A stretch of DNA of 64,000 nt from assembly GCA_011109175.1 (NCBI GenBank), contig RDEW01000056.1:124001-188000 (forward strand), written 5' to 3'. Origin of the DNA: Dicyema japonicum. Its lineage: Eukaryota > Dicyemida > Rhombozoa > Dicyemidae. Shown here piece after piece: positions 33,501-44,205 of this stretch. Below the pieces are notes generated by a model that was not told where the DNA came from, made no database searches, and saw nothing but the letters and a program-made list of their open reading frames with translations. Numbering within the stretch: position 1 is the first letter of the stretch; every line of letters begins with the position of its first letter. The position numbers were made by a program, and so were the translations under genes.

Positions 33501-33543
33501 AAGAAGACATAGTGCAAGTAGAGGGACGTCACCACCTCAACCA
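30541..33543 (-). mobile_element. Full-length AP-type LINE, copy 2
   Basis: It is collinear with copy 1 from the 5' motif GGTTGAGGTGGTGACG (right end) to the 3' TTTAAAGCACTCCCGAGA (left end). I found six differences, including one base fewer in a G run. The tail is A/T rich, but no convincing target duplication was found. It ends 100 bp upstream of the MePCE-like gene. Confidence 0.88.
30569..33510 (-). pseudogene. LINE polyprotein of copy 2, one frameshift
   Basis: Residues 1 to about 558 (33510 down to about 31838) match the intact polyprotein. A run of five G at about 31840, versus six in copy 1 (14411), then shifts the frame, so the two open pieces are 566 and 395 residues. The second contains motifs A (LGIDMSRAFDSVD), B (GVPQGDSLSP) and C (IIYADDLDFV). 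Everything else is intact, so this copy is one base from full coding capacity if the G run is real. Confidence 0.85.
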
Positions 33544-33642
33544 AAAAAAAAATAAATTATGTTTATTAAAATAAATGTAAACTAATATATAAAAATAAAC
33601 AATATTTAGAAATAAGAGGGAATATTTAAAAATTGTCTTGTT

Positions 33643-34361
33643 ATGGAATTAAGTTATAAAGTAAAGAAGCGATTTCCATACGGCAATTATGACCGTTATT
33701 ACGGCTATAGAATTGGAAATAAGGAGGACCCCAGGATAGAGGCAATGAAGGATGTCTGGTTCAGAGACAAAAAAGTATTAGACATTGGCTGCAATGTTGG
33801 CTATGTAACCATCATGATCGCCAAAACGTTTCTGCCCCGCCACATTCTCGGAATCGACATCGACAGGAGTCTATTACTCAAAGCCTCCCGTAAGATCCTG
33901 CATCAAACGCCATCTGACTCATTTCCTTCCAATATTGCCTTCCACTATGTAACTATCCTTATATCTTCCATTTTACTGATAAATATGTAATTTAACAGGA
34001 AAATTACGTTCCATGTGACTTTGAGGAGTACATCCCAGTGAGACGGTACGACACGATATTGGCCTTATCTCTCACTAAGTGGATTCATCTAATAAATGGG
34101 GATAAGGGCCTCAGAAGTACGTTTAGACGAATGCATGATGATCTGGTCCCTGGAGGACTTATTATTGAGATTCAGCGTGGGAAAGCTATGAGAAGAATCG
34201 AAACTCGTCGGTTTACGTTTGTCTTATTTTACTAGGAAAAGGCCTCTTTGAATTACCCGAATTTGAAGTTCATGCCTGAAGATTTTAGGAGGTACTTGGT
34301 TGAAGATTTGATGTTTGTATTTGTTGAAGACGTCGTTTGTGATGAGTGTACAATGGGTTAG
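33643..34361 (+). CDS. Bin3/MePCE-type RNA 5'-methylphosphate capping methyltransferase
   Basis: Three exons (33643-33948, 33999-34220, 34236 or 34242-34361) give about 217 residues, the catalytic core only. FPYGNYDRYYGYRI at the start is the Bin3 signature, VLDIGCNVGYVTIMIAK is SAM motif I and GIDIDRSLL motif II. LALSLTKWIHL is the family's SLTKWIHLN block, followed by LVPGGLIIEI and FMPEDFRRYL. MePCE caps the 7SK snRNA gamma-phosphate and BCDIN3D methylates tRNA/miRNA 5' phosphates; which role applies here cannot be told. The long N-terminal extension of vertebrate MePCE is absent. Intron 1 is 50 nt with TTTTACTGATA. Intron 2 must be 15 nt (34221-34235) or 21 nt (34221-34241) to keep frame. 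Confidence 0.88.
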
Positions 34362-34896
34362 GGACCTCTCTCTATTTAGGTTTCTCGAGGCCTCTCTCAG
34401 TTTTTCAAAAGTGATTTGTTTCTCTCAGTTTTTCAAAAAGTTTGTTTTCACGTAATTGATGACTCCCTTGTCTCCCTAAGGCATATTTTCCAGGTTCCTC
34501 CATTTTGTGGGAGATGGGATCCGAATTAGGATGTTGGCGTATCCTATGCTTTGTTAGTTCACGTGTGTATTCTGAGTCCATTAGGGAGGAGGTAAGATGG
34601 CGTATCCACCATGAGTAGATGAAGAAATATAGTGTAAGGGAGCTCATCTGATGTGATAAATCAAAGGGGACAATACAAGAGATGAGGTGACCGTTTAGAT
34701 GGCAGAGAGGACACAGCGACTGAGCCCATCGTCATGTGGTCATGTAAATCAATGCAATTAAGGATACAAACTTCCCGGGATAGGGAAGTTCTCTTTCATT
34801 GGTAACCGTAAATTGAGGGACCACGTGGGCGGGTTCTTAGATAGAAGTGGTCGAAATTTTGATTTGCATATTATAGCTAAAATGCGATTTTGGAGA
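34362..34896. other. Spacer, no supported gene
   Basis: Frames here are short and overlap on both strands without family resemblance. Confidence 0.35.
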
Positions 34897-35500
34897 TTAA
34901 TTCGACGAAAATGCGATTTTGAAAATTAATTTGATAAGAGTCACGTGTCGTGACGGTAAGGACGTGTGGAGAAAATGAAAGGGAGGACCTACTTCTTCAC
35001 CTCTCTTCAGAAGCGGAAGCCTGTAATGGATTATTGGAGGATGAATTTGATCGTCACAAGCAGACGTTCTCCCGTACATTCCCTCCATGATTAATTGACT
35101 CTTTGTGCTAGTGCTTACCAAAGATTGTACACCTGTAATCATCAAATAATTAAATAACTCTTCATATCCATCTTCACCTATTGACACATCCAGAAGTTTT
35201 GTATACGACGCTCTAACATGGCTTTGTTCCATAATTGGCTATTGTGTCTTGAATCACCGTTTTCATTAGCTCTATCAAGTAGTTTTCTTCAGTGCTGAGG
35301 ACATTCTTTAATCGATATTTTCTATCACTTTAACCAGTATATCCACCCACGTGGTTCATATGGTTTATTGGAACTTGCATTTTTTGGAGAATTGAACTTT
35401 TAGACTTTCTTTTATTGTTTGAAGTGTAAGCAGCTCATCGCTATACTGAAAGAGCACAGCCTAAAAAGGAATTATTAATCTAATCATCGATCATAAACTT
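34897..35500 (-). CDS. Unassigned multi-exon gene candidate
   Basis: Consecutive minus-strand pieces look like one protein: SDELLTLQTIKESLKVQFSK (about 35440-35370), then WVDILVK joined through a 23-nt intron starting GTGATAGAAA to NVLSTEENYLIELMKTVIQD, then HVRASYTKLLDVSIGEDGYE and LFNYLMITGVQSLV, ending near 34900. The composition is protein-like and acidic-amphipathic. One frame change near 35232 is unexplained. I do not recognise the family. Confidence 0.35.
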
Positions 35501-35519
35501 ATTTCGAAAGAATTAAGTT

Positions 35520-36809
35520 TGCTATTAACCAAGAAGGTTCAATGCGTGTTTTAAAGGTAAATGAATTGCAAAAAAGATTTAACTACGTTACAGACTCATT
35601 TCACAAAAAATCATAATCGAAGTACTGCATCAGTTACTGCAAGCTATGAATGCGATGGTAATTTCATAAAGCTAGTAAAAACAGCAAAAATTATTTGTCC
35701 AGACAACGCCCACTTGTTTAAAGATTTTTCATTTACCAGAAACACTGTTTGACTTTATTCAATTGCGATCAGTGAAACAGTTAACGTTGTGGAATTGCAC
35801 AATTATCAATCCTTGTTAGAGCCTGTGATTCAAATTGTAATAATTATGTGGAATTTCTCGAACTGGTGCACGATAATAACACAAGTAAAGATATCTCTGT
35901 AAAACTACTACAAACACTCTTTGACTATGGGATTTATTTGAAGAAGCTTGTATGTTTGTGCTCCGGAGGTGCTCGGAATATGGTCGGACGATTGCTGGCG
36001 TTGCTGCCAAATGCGATCTGAGATAGAAAAGTTTAAACCCGGGTTATCATTTCTCACATTCATTGTATTTTTCATGAAAAAAAATTTATGCTCAAATATT
36101 TAAAAAATGGAAAATACGACTAGTTTGGTCAGGAGAACAGTAAACTATACAAGAAATCATGCCTTCAACCACGGGCAGTTTTGTAAACTAAGAAATATAT
36201 GAATAATCAATTCAGCGACTTTCCATTTTATACTCCAGTCCGCTGATTATCGCTTCACAAAGTTGTTAATAGATTTTATTTGTTGAGACAGGAAATAATT
36301 ATATTTATGGAAATTAAAGGCTAAACACAGACGAAATGAAAAGCAGATGAATGCTTACAAATGGAACTATTGGAAATCAATCAGATTCTGTATTTAAGCT
36401 AAATATTTGGAAGTTGGAATACCTGCTTTTTTATATCTTCCTAAAGTTTAAACTAAAAATTTTGCAACAAAAATCATTGGTATGTTTGGTTCGACATATG
36501 TGTGTGAACAGCTTTTCTATTTATGAATTTTTCAAAAACTGCTCAAAGAACAAGATTCACTAATGAAAATTTATTCGCTTTAATAAAAGTCGGAACTACA
36601 CGAATAGCTGAGCCCGAAATATCAAAAATTAAATCCAAAAAAATGTCAACTAGCTCTCACCAAAATTAAAAAGTGGTGATAAAATAATTATTTTGGTTTT
36701 TCATTATAATAAATAAATTCTTAAAAAATAATATATCAGAGCTAATCCTCCCTTGATGAGAAATTATTATAAATGCGGCCCTCGAAGCGAAATGAGTTTG
36801 ACACCCCTG
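35520..36809 (+). pseudogene. hAT transposase relic (GTF2IRD2-like) with right terminal repeat
   Basis: Readable pieces in order are LQTHFTKNHNRSTASVTASY, IKLVKTAKIICPDN followed by FKDFSFTRNTV (first third of GTF2IRD2/EPM2AIP1-type hAT proteins), and near 36480-36660 MFGSTYVCEQLF and PEISKIKSKKMSTSSH (C-terminus). The right terminus at 36809, read outward, is CAGGGGTGTCAAACTCATTT, the classic end of this hAT group. The left terminus was not found. Stops are frequent. Confidence 0.7.
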
Positions 36810-37779
36810 ATCTTGGGGATCAGCCCACGTGACTCATATCGTCGAATTTATCTATTAAATCATATTTTAACGATAATATAAAAATAAAAATTTTGACCTC
36901 TTTTATCAAGAACCCGACCACGTGGTCGCTTGAATTCACCGGCGATGAATTTACCTAGAATCCTCCTATACACCTCGTAGAAGTTTGTCAATGCCAAGGC
37001 TTTCGGCGGCTTTAGTATAAACCCAGTGGTAAATTGTTTGAGGCACGACTGAGTGGGTTCAGTGATTCGAAATCAAAGTGTATTGCTTCACAATCTGTGG
37101 ACAAGATCAAGTTACGTTGATCAAACAGAATTAAAGTTTCTAATGATTGAAATATCTATTGTTGCTGATCTAAAAATAGGCTGAACACAATTATTGCCAT
37201 TTTGGTAGAGACAGGTTATATAGTCTTTATAGAAGAAAATATACATTTTAACGAAAAAGAAGTTCAAGAAGCAATAAATAAGTGATCTTTTGTCAAGCCA
37301 AAAGAATGATGTCGACTAAACTTCCAATCACGAAGATAATATTGGAGACAACCTTACTGCAAAGGTCCAGTCAAGGTCCAGTCACTCGACCGGTACGTGC
37401 TTGTGTGGGGTCGAGGGAGGAGCATCGGGCCAATATGAGGTCCCTGCTAGAGCGTGCTGGGATCACGTGATTAGTTAGTTTGTATAACCGTGGTCTCTGG
37501 TGTTATCATTATTGTTAAAAACGTGTCACATTATTTGCTTGTTGTTCTTGTTTCACTGTCAATTATTAACAATATTGTCAGAAATATTGAAAATATCTGA
37601 ATAATGTGAATTACTTTGGACTTAGAATTAAAATATGTAAGTTTTTTTCCAGAAAATTAGTGAAATTAGTTAAGTGATCCGGCAAATGGCGGGTCCGTTA
37701 AATGGACGCTCAAAAATAATATTATTTAAAATCAAATTTATTTTTTTTAAATAATAAATAAAATTACTAAGCAACTACG
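36810..37779 (+). mobile_element. Spacer containing a LINE 3' end (37300-37490)
   Basis: A frame ending TRPVRACVGSREEHRANMRS...ERAGIT with stop at about 37470 is the C-terminus of the LINE family whose 3' end is repeated across the window. It is followed by the terminal block GGATCACGTGATTAG and CCGTGGTCTCTGGTG. Outside it the stretch has no gene. Confidence 0.55.
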
Positions 37780-39634
37780 ATGGACAAAGCACAAATTCGA
37801 GTCATTTCTGGTCTCATTAACCAGGGAATCGAGACTAAAGACATGATTAACACCCTAATCAAAATATTTGGGACCGACTCTCCCAATAATGTAAGGACCA
37901 TAAGTGACTCTCAGTTCGAAGAGATGATCAACCATGTAAGGCTGAGTCAACGTCAAGATGTTAACAATATGACCAGGAAAACTGCCACCTGTCCTCCTAA
38001 GGATTTTACCGGAATATCAGAGTCTACCAACGATCCACCAGACACCTCCCATTATAGCCGGGCTTCAACCGGCAACAAAAATAGGTTTAACTAAGCTCTT
38101 TTGTTCAACGTCGATTTAAATTTCTAATCAATTAGTGAGATCCTGAATATCTGCGTGATCGACAAGGTCAGGGATGGTTGGGTTTATTTGACATCTCTAG
38201 TCAACATCTATTTCAAATGTGAGGAACACGTGATCACCAGCCAGATGAAATATTTTGCCTGCAATCTCCCCAAAGACAGGAAGAACAGAAAAGTCGACAT
38301 TTCAGTACATTGTGACGTGGATGTCTTCGAATTTTTGCTTAACTATGCCCAACGTGCGAATTCCGGCAACCAAAATTGCCACGAAGACATAAGTTTATGA
38401 GATATAACATTCAGACTACCAAAATGTCGTCTCCCTGTTGATTTCCGCCGACTTTTTGGGGATGGAGACACTGGTAGTCGTTAAATGGATTTATTAGGTC
38501 GACCACTGCGTTGAAGTATTTTGGCGGGAAATTCGATCCATTATTCCATTTAAAATCAATCTGAATTGTATTAACGATGGGTTAGTACGGAGGATCTCTG
38601 ACAGATTCACAGCCCTTGAGATCGACTCACTTTCTGACGAGGCTGAGAAGATCAAACAGTCGCTGTTGTTGTGAGTATAGACGTCTGTTCTTCTGGAAAA
38701 TCGTTAGTCTCTTCGATTCCTCGAGTGGGGACTCTTATGCGTCGACCTTATTCAAGTCATCTTTTGATTGAGCCCAGATGTATCCACTGTGGGAAGTTAC
38801 TGACCTTAAAGACCGCCAAACTGTTCATTTGTGGACCAAAAAGGTGACCTTATACCTAACCCACCAGATATATAATTTCAAGGAGTGGGGAGATCGAGCA
38901 CTGTCATCAACCTGATGCCAACTGGGATGTCAACGAGTTTGTAGTCAACAGCAAACAGACACTGGAGGACTGGAGACTCGTGTACTGGTGGATCTGGAGT
39001 ATTATAAACTACTTTAAATGTGCGAACTGTCAGAAATACTTCCCTTGCTACAAAAAAGTCGCCGAGGAAGGGAATTTTGTGCCCCCCACGAGGACTGACT
39101 TTGATTCCCTGACCAACTCTGTGAGTAATTATTGGTCACTTCTCAGGGATGTGCACATCTTGACCATACTCTAGAATTTAGTGGCGGGATTTTTAAGGGA
39201 GAAGATCTCATTGGCAAGGAATTGTTAGAGGGACTTAAGATCAGTGACGGCTACCATTGCTCGGTGGGGAGTGATGAGTTAGCAGTGCAGTTATTTTAAG
39301 ATGTTTGGACCCCTCTGTTATTTTCCCCCTACAAAGTTTACCTTGCGAGAAACAATCCCCAAAAAAGCTGGTTATTGTTTTTCTAACAAATCAGAGTAGT
39401 GGGAGAAGGCAATCCTCTCATAATGGACGGAAGATGAGCATTGAAGAGAAGTGGGACTGCCAAAAGTCAGTGAGACAAAACCAGGACATGCAAAGACGAC
39501 AAGGTTACAACAAATGGAAATACTTAGAATACCTAAGAATGACAACCACGTCCAGTTTGGGGGAAAGGAAGACGTTTAGGAGTATTTACCACAGATTGGA
39601 AAGTGAATACTGTAAGAGTAATTGTGGACGATAA
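37780..39634 (+). CDS. SANBR/KIAA1841-like BTB-domain protein, nine exons
   Basis: The spliced frame (about 536 residues) matches the SANBR (KIAA1841) family along most of its length. KVDISVHCDVDVFEFLLNYA is the BTB-like core. NVVSLLISADFLGMETL, CINDGLVRRISDRF, CIHCGKLLT, NWDVNEF, WWIWSIINYFKCANC and a C-terminal KWDCQKSVRQNQDMQRR...IYHRLESE follow in the family order. In-frame introns are 38085-38135 (51 nt), 38393-38414 (22), 38474-38497 (24), 38671-38707 (37), 38756-38777 (22), 38844-38882 (39), 39121-39146 (26) and 39278-39300 (23), with an optional 24-nt one at 39371-39394. No frameshift is needed. Mammalian SANBR restrains class-switch recombination, so a general ancestral role must differ and is unknown. 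The N-terminal SANT-like part is not evident. Confidence 0.85.
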
Positions 39635-41040
39635 TCAGACGTATAAGTTCAATAACCACGATTTAACGGTTCATTTATTTATATGTTTCTCAGTGACGCA
39701 GTGTAGCTTAGTGTGAGGACACGTGACTTTGTAGGATTTGTTCCATGATTAGAAGATTCTCAGGACAGGGTAGCTTAGTATGGCGACGTCGATTCCTTTT
39801 TAGAAGGAAGTCAGGGAAACTCACTAAGAGCCTATGAAGGATAGGGTCTTTACAACCTCAGCACTCCACCACGTCATGGTTGTTTAGTTAGAGAACAACG
39901 ATCCCGACCTTGTAGAATAAAATCAAGGGGACATCTGATAGAGAGGTCCCAATGAGGAAAGGAAGGGTATTTTTGTCGTTACTCGAGAAAAAACGTCAGC
40001 CTCCTCCACGAGAAAATGAACACGCATCGAAATTATATTTATTAAATGTTATTTTGTGATTTCTGTTAACGATATTTTCTGGAGTTTTAGTTAAAATTAA
40101 AATAATTCCAAAGACCAAAGGTAACTAAACTAACTAACTCCTTGATCCTGACTCGTTCCAGAACTTGTCTTAAGGTAACAACATTGTCCCCTGGGAAAGA
40201 ATAGCTGGATCCTCTTGATGTCGGCCAGGCATTGGGCGTCTCATCAGTAAGGTGGATCCAATGACGCCATCGAAGGAAGAAAATAATTTTTGACCAACTA
40301 GCAACATAGCACCACACGGTGCCACGCGGCCATATGTAACATTTTTTCAGGCATCTCATCCATAGCTCACCGTGGACTTTTAATTAAATTACTTATAATT
40401 AATTTATAACTATTGATTTTAATAGACTAAACAATTTTTTTCTAGGCGAGTATTCTCTCATCGAAAAGCCGGAAAGGAAGGGTCATTTTGTCTTCATGCA
40501 AGGATAAAGTCAGTCTCCTCCACGAGGAGATGAACACAGATCGAAGAACACTAACTCCTATACACTAATGATATTCGCTAGATCCCCTAATCATTAAGAA
40601 AATATATTTCATATCCCTAGCAGTCCCTACGTTTCACTTTGGAGTAACAGTCTCTGTTCAATACAGTGATCTTAGACCCCACTGTTTGACGTTGAAAACT
40701 CAGCTAGAATTCTATAATTCTATCAATCACTCTCCTCTCGCAGTGTCTCCTCCATAGCTCACCTGTATTCTTAATAAAAATCTACAATCACTCCATCTCG
40801 TTTGTTGACGACGATAATGGAGGGTCGTTGGCCAATATGAGGATCTTCCAGGATCTAACAAGTTCGCAGAAAAGTGACTGTTTCCCCAATTCCAGTCCTC
40901 TAAAGATGAGCTGGAGTGTTACGTGGATTATATACAAGTATATGTAGCTCAATGACTTGAGTTTTGTCAAACAGGTCTTAAGCTACAATATAAATAATGC
41001 TTACATGACTAACATCAGAGTTTTGCAGAATACATTTTTT
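39635..41040. repeat. Non-coding stretch with spaced direct repeats
   Basis: No gene is supported. About 39957-40031 and 40468-40541 are similar 75-bp blocks (shared GGAAAGGAAGGGT and TCCTCCACGAG), 510 bp apart in the same orientation, and both are followed further on by a CATAGCTCACC word (40365, 40754). 40117-40185 resembles 10985-11060 and 40195-40260 resembles 26845-26895, so dispersed repeats make up much of it. Confidence 0.45.
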
Positions 41041-41925
41041 TTATTTTTTTAACCCCGGGAACACCGAGGAAGAAAGACAAACAGTTAGATGATCCCAGTC
41101 CTCGCAATCAATTGAGCCATTCGACGTCTGTGATCTTACATTGTCCCCACTACTTTCCGGAAGAGCCTTCTCACGGTCTTGCAAAGAAATCCGATTGGGG
41201 AATTTCTTATCCAATCGGTTTTCTCTTGCCATGGAAAGGATCAGGCGAAGCAGGTTTCCATCTTCCTCACAAACGCGAAGAAATCCGGAGCAACGACTAC
41301 GGATCTTAGCTTCGATGAGTAGTGGGTGGACTGTTGCTCCATTACGTGGGCAAAGCATACTGATTGTTTTCTGTTGTATTGAGTTGACTCTTTGGACCAT
41401 AGACTCCTATAGCGCGAATCTCCATGCAACAGAGGCATACCCAACGGCTGGGCGATTGTTTGTTGGTAGAATAAAAACATAAAAGTCCATGTTCCTCGGG
41501 GTCCTCCGACAAGGGCGCGTAAAACGTTAATTTTCTGGAGGCCCCTGGTAATCATGTCTTTTACGTGTTGTTGAAATTGAGTAGACTGTCGTACTTGACT
41601 TCAAGTACAGTGGGAAACCTTGTCACTGGAATCCGAGGGGGACCAATAAAGATACTCGGTTCATCCTTAGAACGACAGTTTTAAGTGAAGTGGAACAGAT
41701 GGACTTGGTTGCAGAAATCGTAAGTCGATTACCAACAATCCAATGGTGGAGAGTGTTCAATTTTGCCTGAGTCTTAAAGGATGCGACTTGCGTCGAGCGG
41801 TTCCGTATTGCAATGACTACATCGTCTGCGTAGGATAATAGCAGGGAATCTTCGTCTCCGTCATTAGGTAGGTCGTGTAGGAATAAGTTGAATAGAATTG
41901 GTGAAAGTAGAGACCACTAATAGTA
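41041..41925 (-). pseudogene. LINE (family D) RT motif C to C-terminus
   Basis: The minus strand gives SPILFNLFLHDLPNDGDED, LLLSYADDVVIAIRNR (motif C), NTLHHWIVGNRLTISATKS, RGLQKINVLRALVGGPRGT and WRFALIGVYG-type C-terminal sequence, in order but in changing frames. This is a Jockey-like LINE polymerase. A second fragment of the same family is at 43360-43895. Confidence 0.65.
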
Positions 41926-42119
41926 TCCATACACAAACTAACTTGACAGTTCTTTTATTTAAATTTAATATTTTTATTAGTAGTAAATAATAGCAATAAT
42001 TATTAAATTTAATATTAGATGGCTTAGATGAGATCCCCAAGATATCAGAAACTGAAATAGCAAAGAAAAGGTAATTGCACTTTTGGAGAAAATACTTATA
42101 AAATGGCTGAATGGTCATT

Positions 42120-42760
42120 AAAAGTAAACACAATCAAAACCGAAATCACGGAGCTAAAAAGAAGTGAGGAAAGGACCGAGGACAACTGGCGCAGATCAAA
42201 AAACTAGGATCCTTTCTCGGTGACACCGAAGATATAACACGAAAGAAGACATTAAATAACGTCGCTTTCAACAAAATGAAGAAGACCTGGCTTCTGCACA
42301 AAAGGCTTGACCCTAAAACTCGAATGAGACTATACAATGCCATAGTGAAGCTAATCCTAATATATAATGCCGGTACATAGGGATGTACAATGCAGGAACT
42401 TGAAAAGTTGAATTCTTTTCACAGAAATCATCTCCGAGCACTCCTGTATTCTTGAAGATTTTTCAAAATGCCGTCCAAAATCTTAGACAAGAGAACCATG
42501 TGATATTACTGATTCAAGATGGAGGCTGCTTGGACACATTTTCCCCCACGATATGGGGACCCTGCCAACATAGCAATAAAGGAGTATTTTGTTTTAGAGG
42601 CTTCGTGTTTCCGCCGTCGGCCAAAGACAACACTGCCGGTAATCTTAGATGAAGATCTCAGGAGGATAGGAAAGTGGGGATAATCTAGATTTGCTACGGA
42701 GTATGGCAACAAATCGTAAAAAATGGGCGATGTTAATTAGATTGTTAACTTTTCGTGTTG
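42120..42760 (+). pseudogene. C-terminal fragment of a relative of the full-length LINE
   Basis: The plus strand reads RSKKLGSFLGDTEDITRKK, KKTWLLHKRLDPKTRMRLYN and KLNSFHRNHLRALL, aligning with KKVGSLLGDSEDVSRRK and RLDAFHRTQLKSVI in the intact LINE. The RW-GHI and GRPR blocks follow in broken frames to about 42750. Confidence 0.6.
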
Positions 42761-43359
42761 CACATGCTTTGTCATGACCTTGGAATCAAGCACGTGCCTA
42801 TAATAATCAGAAACTGAAACTTCTGTCATACTCGGAAGCTATGAAAGCCAATGGCTCCTAATTTGATCTTTATTGCTATCGCTAGAAGCAATATTATATC
42901 AGTTATGCTGGCGGAGGTCACTATTTTCAAAGACTTTTCAGTGCATAAAATTCAAAATTACATGAATTGTCAAGATTTTACGTAAAAAGTCGTCTGAGAG
43001 AGAAATTGCAAAAACGCATGAAATTTTAGGGTCACTGGTGACATGGGTCGACGTAGCATTATTATTAGCAACTGCACTTTTTTACGCAGAGCCACATTAG
43101 CTAAAGCTCCTTCCAGGCAGGACACTCACTTTATTTAAGTAAAGACCAGTATGATAACTAATCGACGAGGGAGAACAAAGGATTGTTTTTCAGTTCTTTT
43201 TGTCGCGTGTATGTCCTTTATAGACGGTTCCGCAGTGAAATGTTCACTGATGACGGCGTCACTCGTCAAACCAAAGCATTGTAGATGCGTGGAACCTACA
43301 CTAGAGTAGTGAAGAGTGGGATTCTTCTGAATATCGGGCACTGGGCGTCTCCTGAATGG
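42761..43359. repeat. Spacer with a dispersed repeat (43095-43300)
   Basis: 43095-43205 resembles 21925-22075 and 61840-61960. In the last location an hAT element interrupts the repeat, so this copy may represent the empty site (CACTGATGACGGCGTCACTC here versus GTGACGATGTCACTC beyond the hAT). Confidence 0.4.
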
Positions 43360-43895
43360 GGTGGATCCAGTAAGGTAAATCGTGTAAAAATAAGTTAAAT
43401 AGAAAAGAGACAAAGGGGAACCTTGTGGAGCCTTATTTGGGAGTAGTCTTGATTTTGAAGTAATTTTTCCAATCCGAAATCTTCACATCGGTCAGTTAAG
43501 AAATTTTCCAGACATAGTCGCAGACTTTCTGTATATTGATAGACACCAGAGCCTCCTTTAGTAAGTCCGTCTTAATTTTAAAGCCATGTGATGAACTGCG
43601 AGACAGATCCCAAATGAGTCGTTGCAGAACGGTCTGCTCTAAAGCCATGTTGAAAATCGAGAAATGTCATAGGGAGTAAAGAAGGCAGCACATGACGTCT
43701 GTTGTGGACCACATTGTTTGACATGCAGGGAGCGAGAAATATTCTTGTGAGTTATCAACACAATATTTCATAAGATTATTTGCAAGTTCCCGTGCAGGTT
43801 CCGAGGAAATAGGGGTAACGATTTCCACCCCACCGCCATCTTCGTTTATAAGACTGTTAATACTTCTCAATGTCTTCCAGAAGGTACCAAACATA
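43360..43895 (-). pseudogene. LINE family D RT fragment with internal deletion
   Basis: The minus strand holds RSINSLINEDGGGVEIVTPI, then FKIKTDLLKEALVSINIQK and FLFNLFLHDLPYWI. FLFNLFLHDLP matches the motif B region of the family D copy at 41041-41925. Segments between RT blocks are missing. Confidence 0.5.
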
Positions 43896-44205
43896 TTTTT
43901 GTGGCATAATCGACCAATAAGCGAGCTCCACTAATGTCTGTGGTTATCACTGATTAGATTGGAAATTCAGTAATTGAGAGAGCGTATGGCCGATATAGAG
44001 TCATCTGATTGCATTTTGGTTTTCTTCAAGGCATCCCGTATCTTGATAAATGCTAGGATACCCGAAGATAGTTTCGAATTTATTTATTTAGATTTTTAAG
44101 ACAATAGGGGGATAATTATTTAATTTAATTTTGTTAATATTAAATCTAATTTAAATAATATAAAAATAATTTTTAACCTAAACTGTAATAAAATAAAAAT
44201 ATTTG
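43896..44205. other. AT-rich upstream region of transketolase
   Basis: No gene or clear promoter element is seen. The last 130 bp before the ATG are almost pure A/T, as often in the 5' flanks here. Confidence 0.35.
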
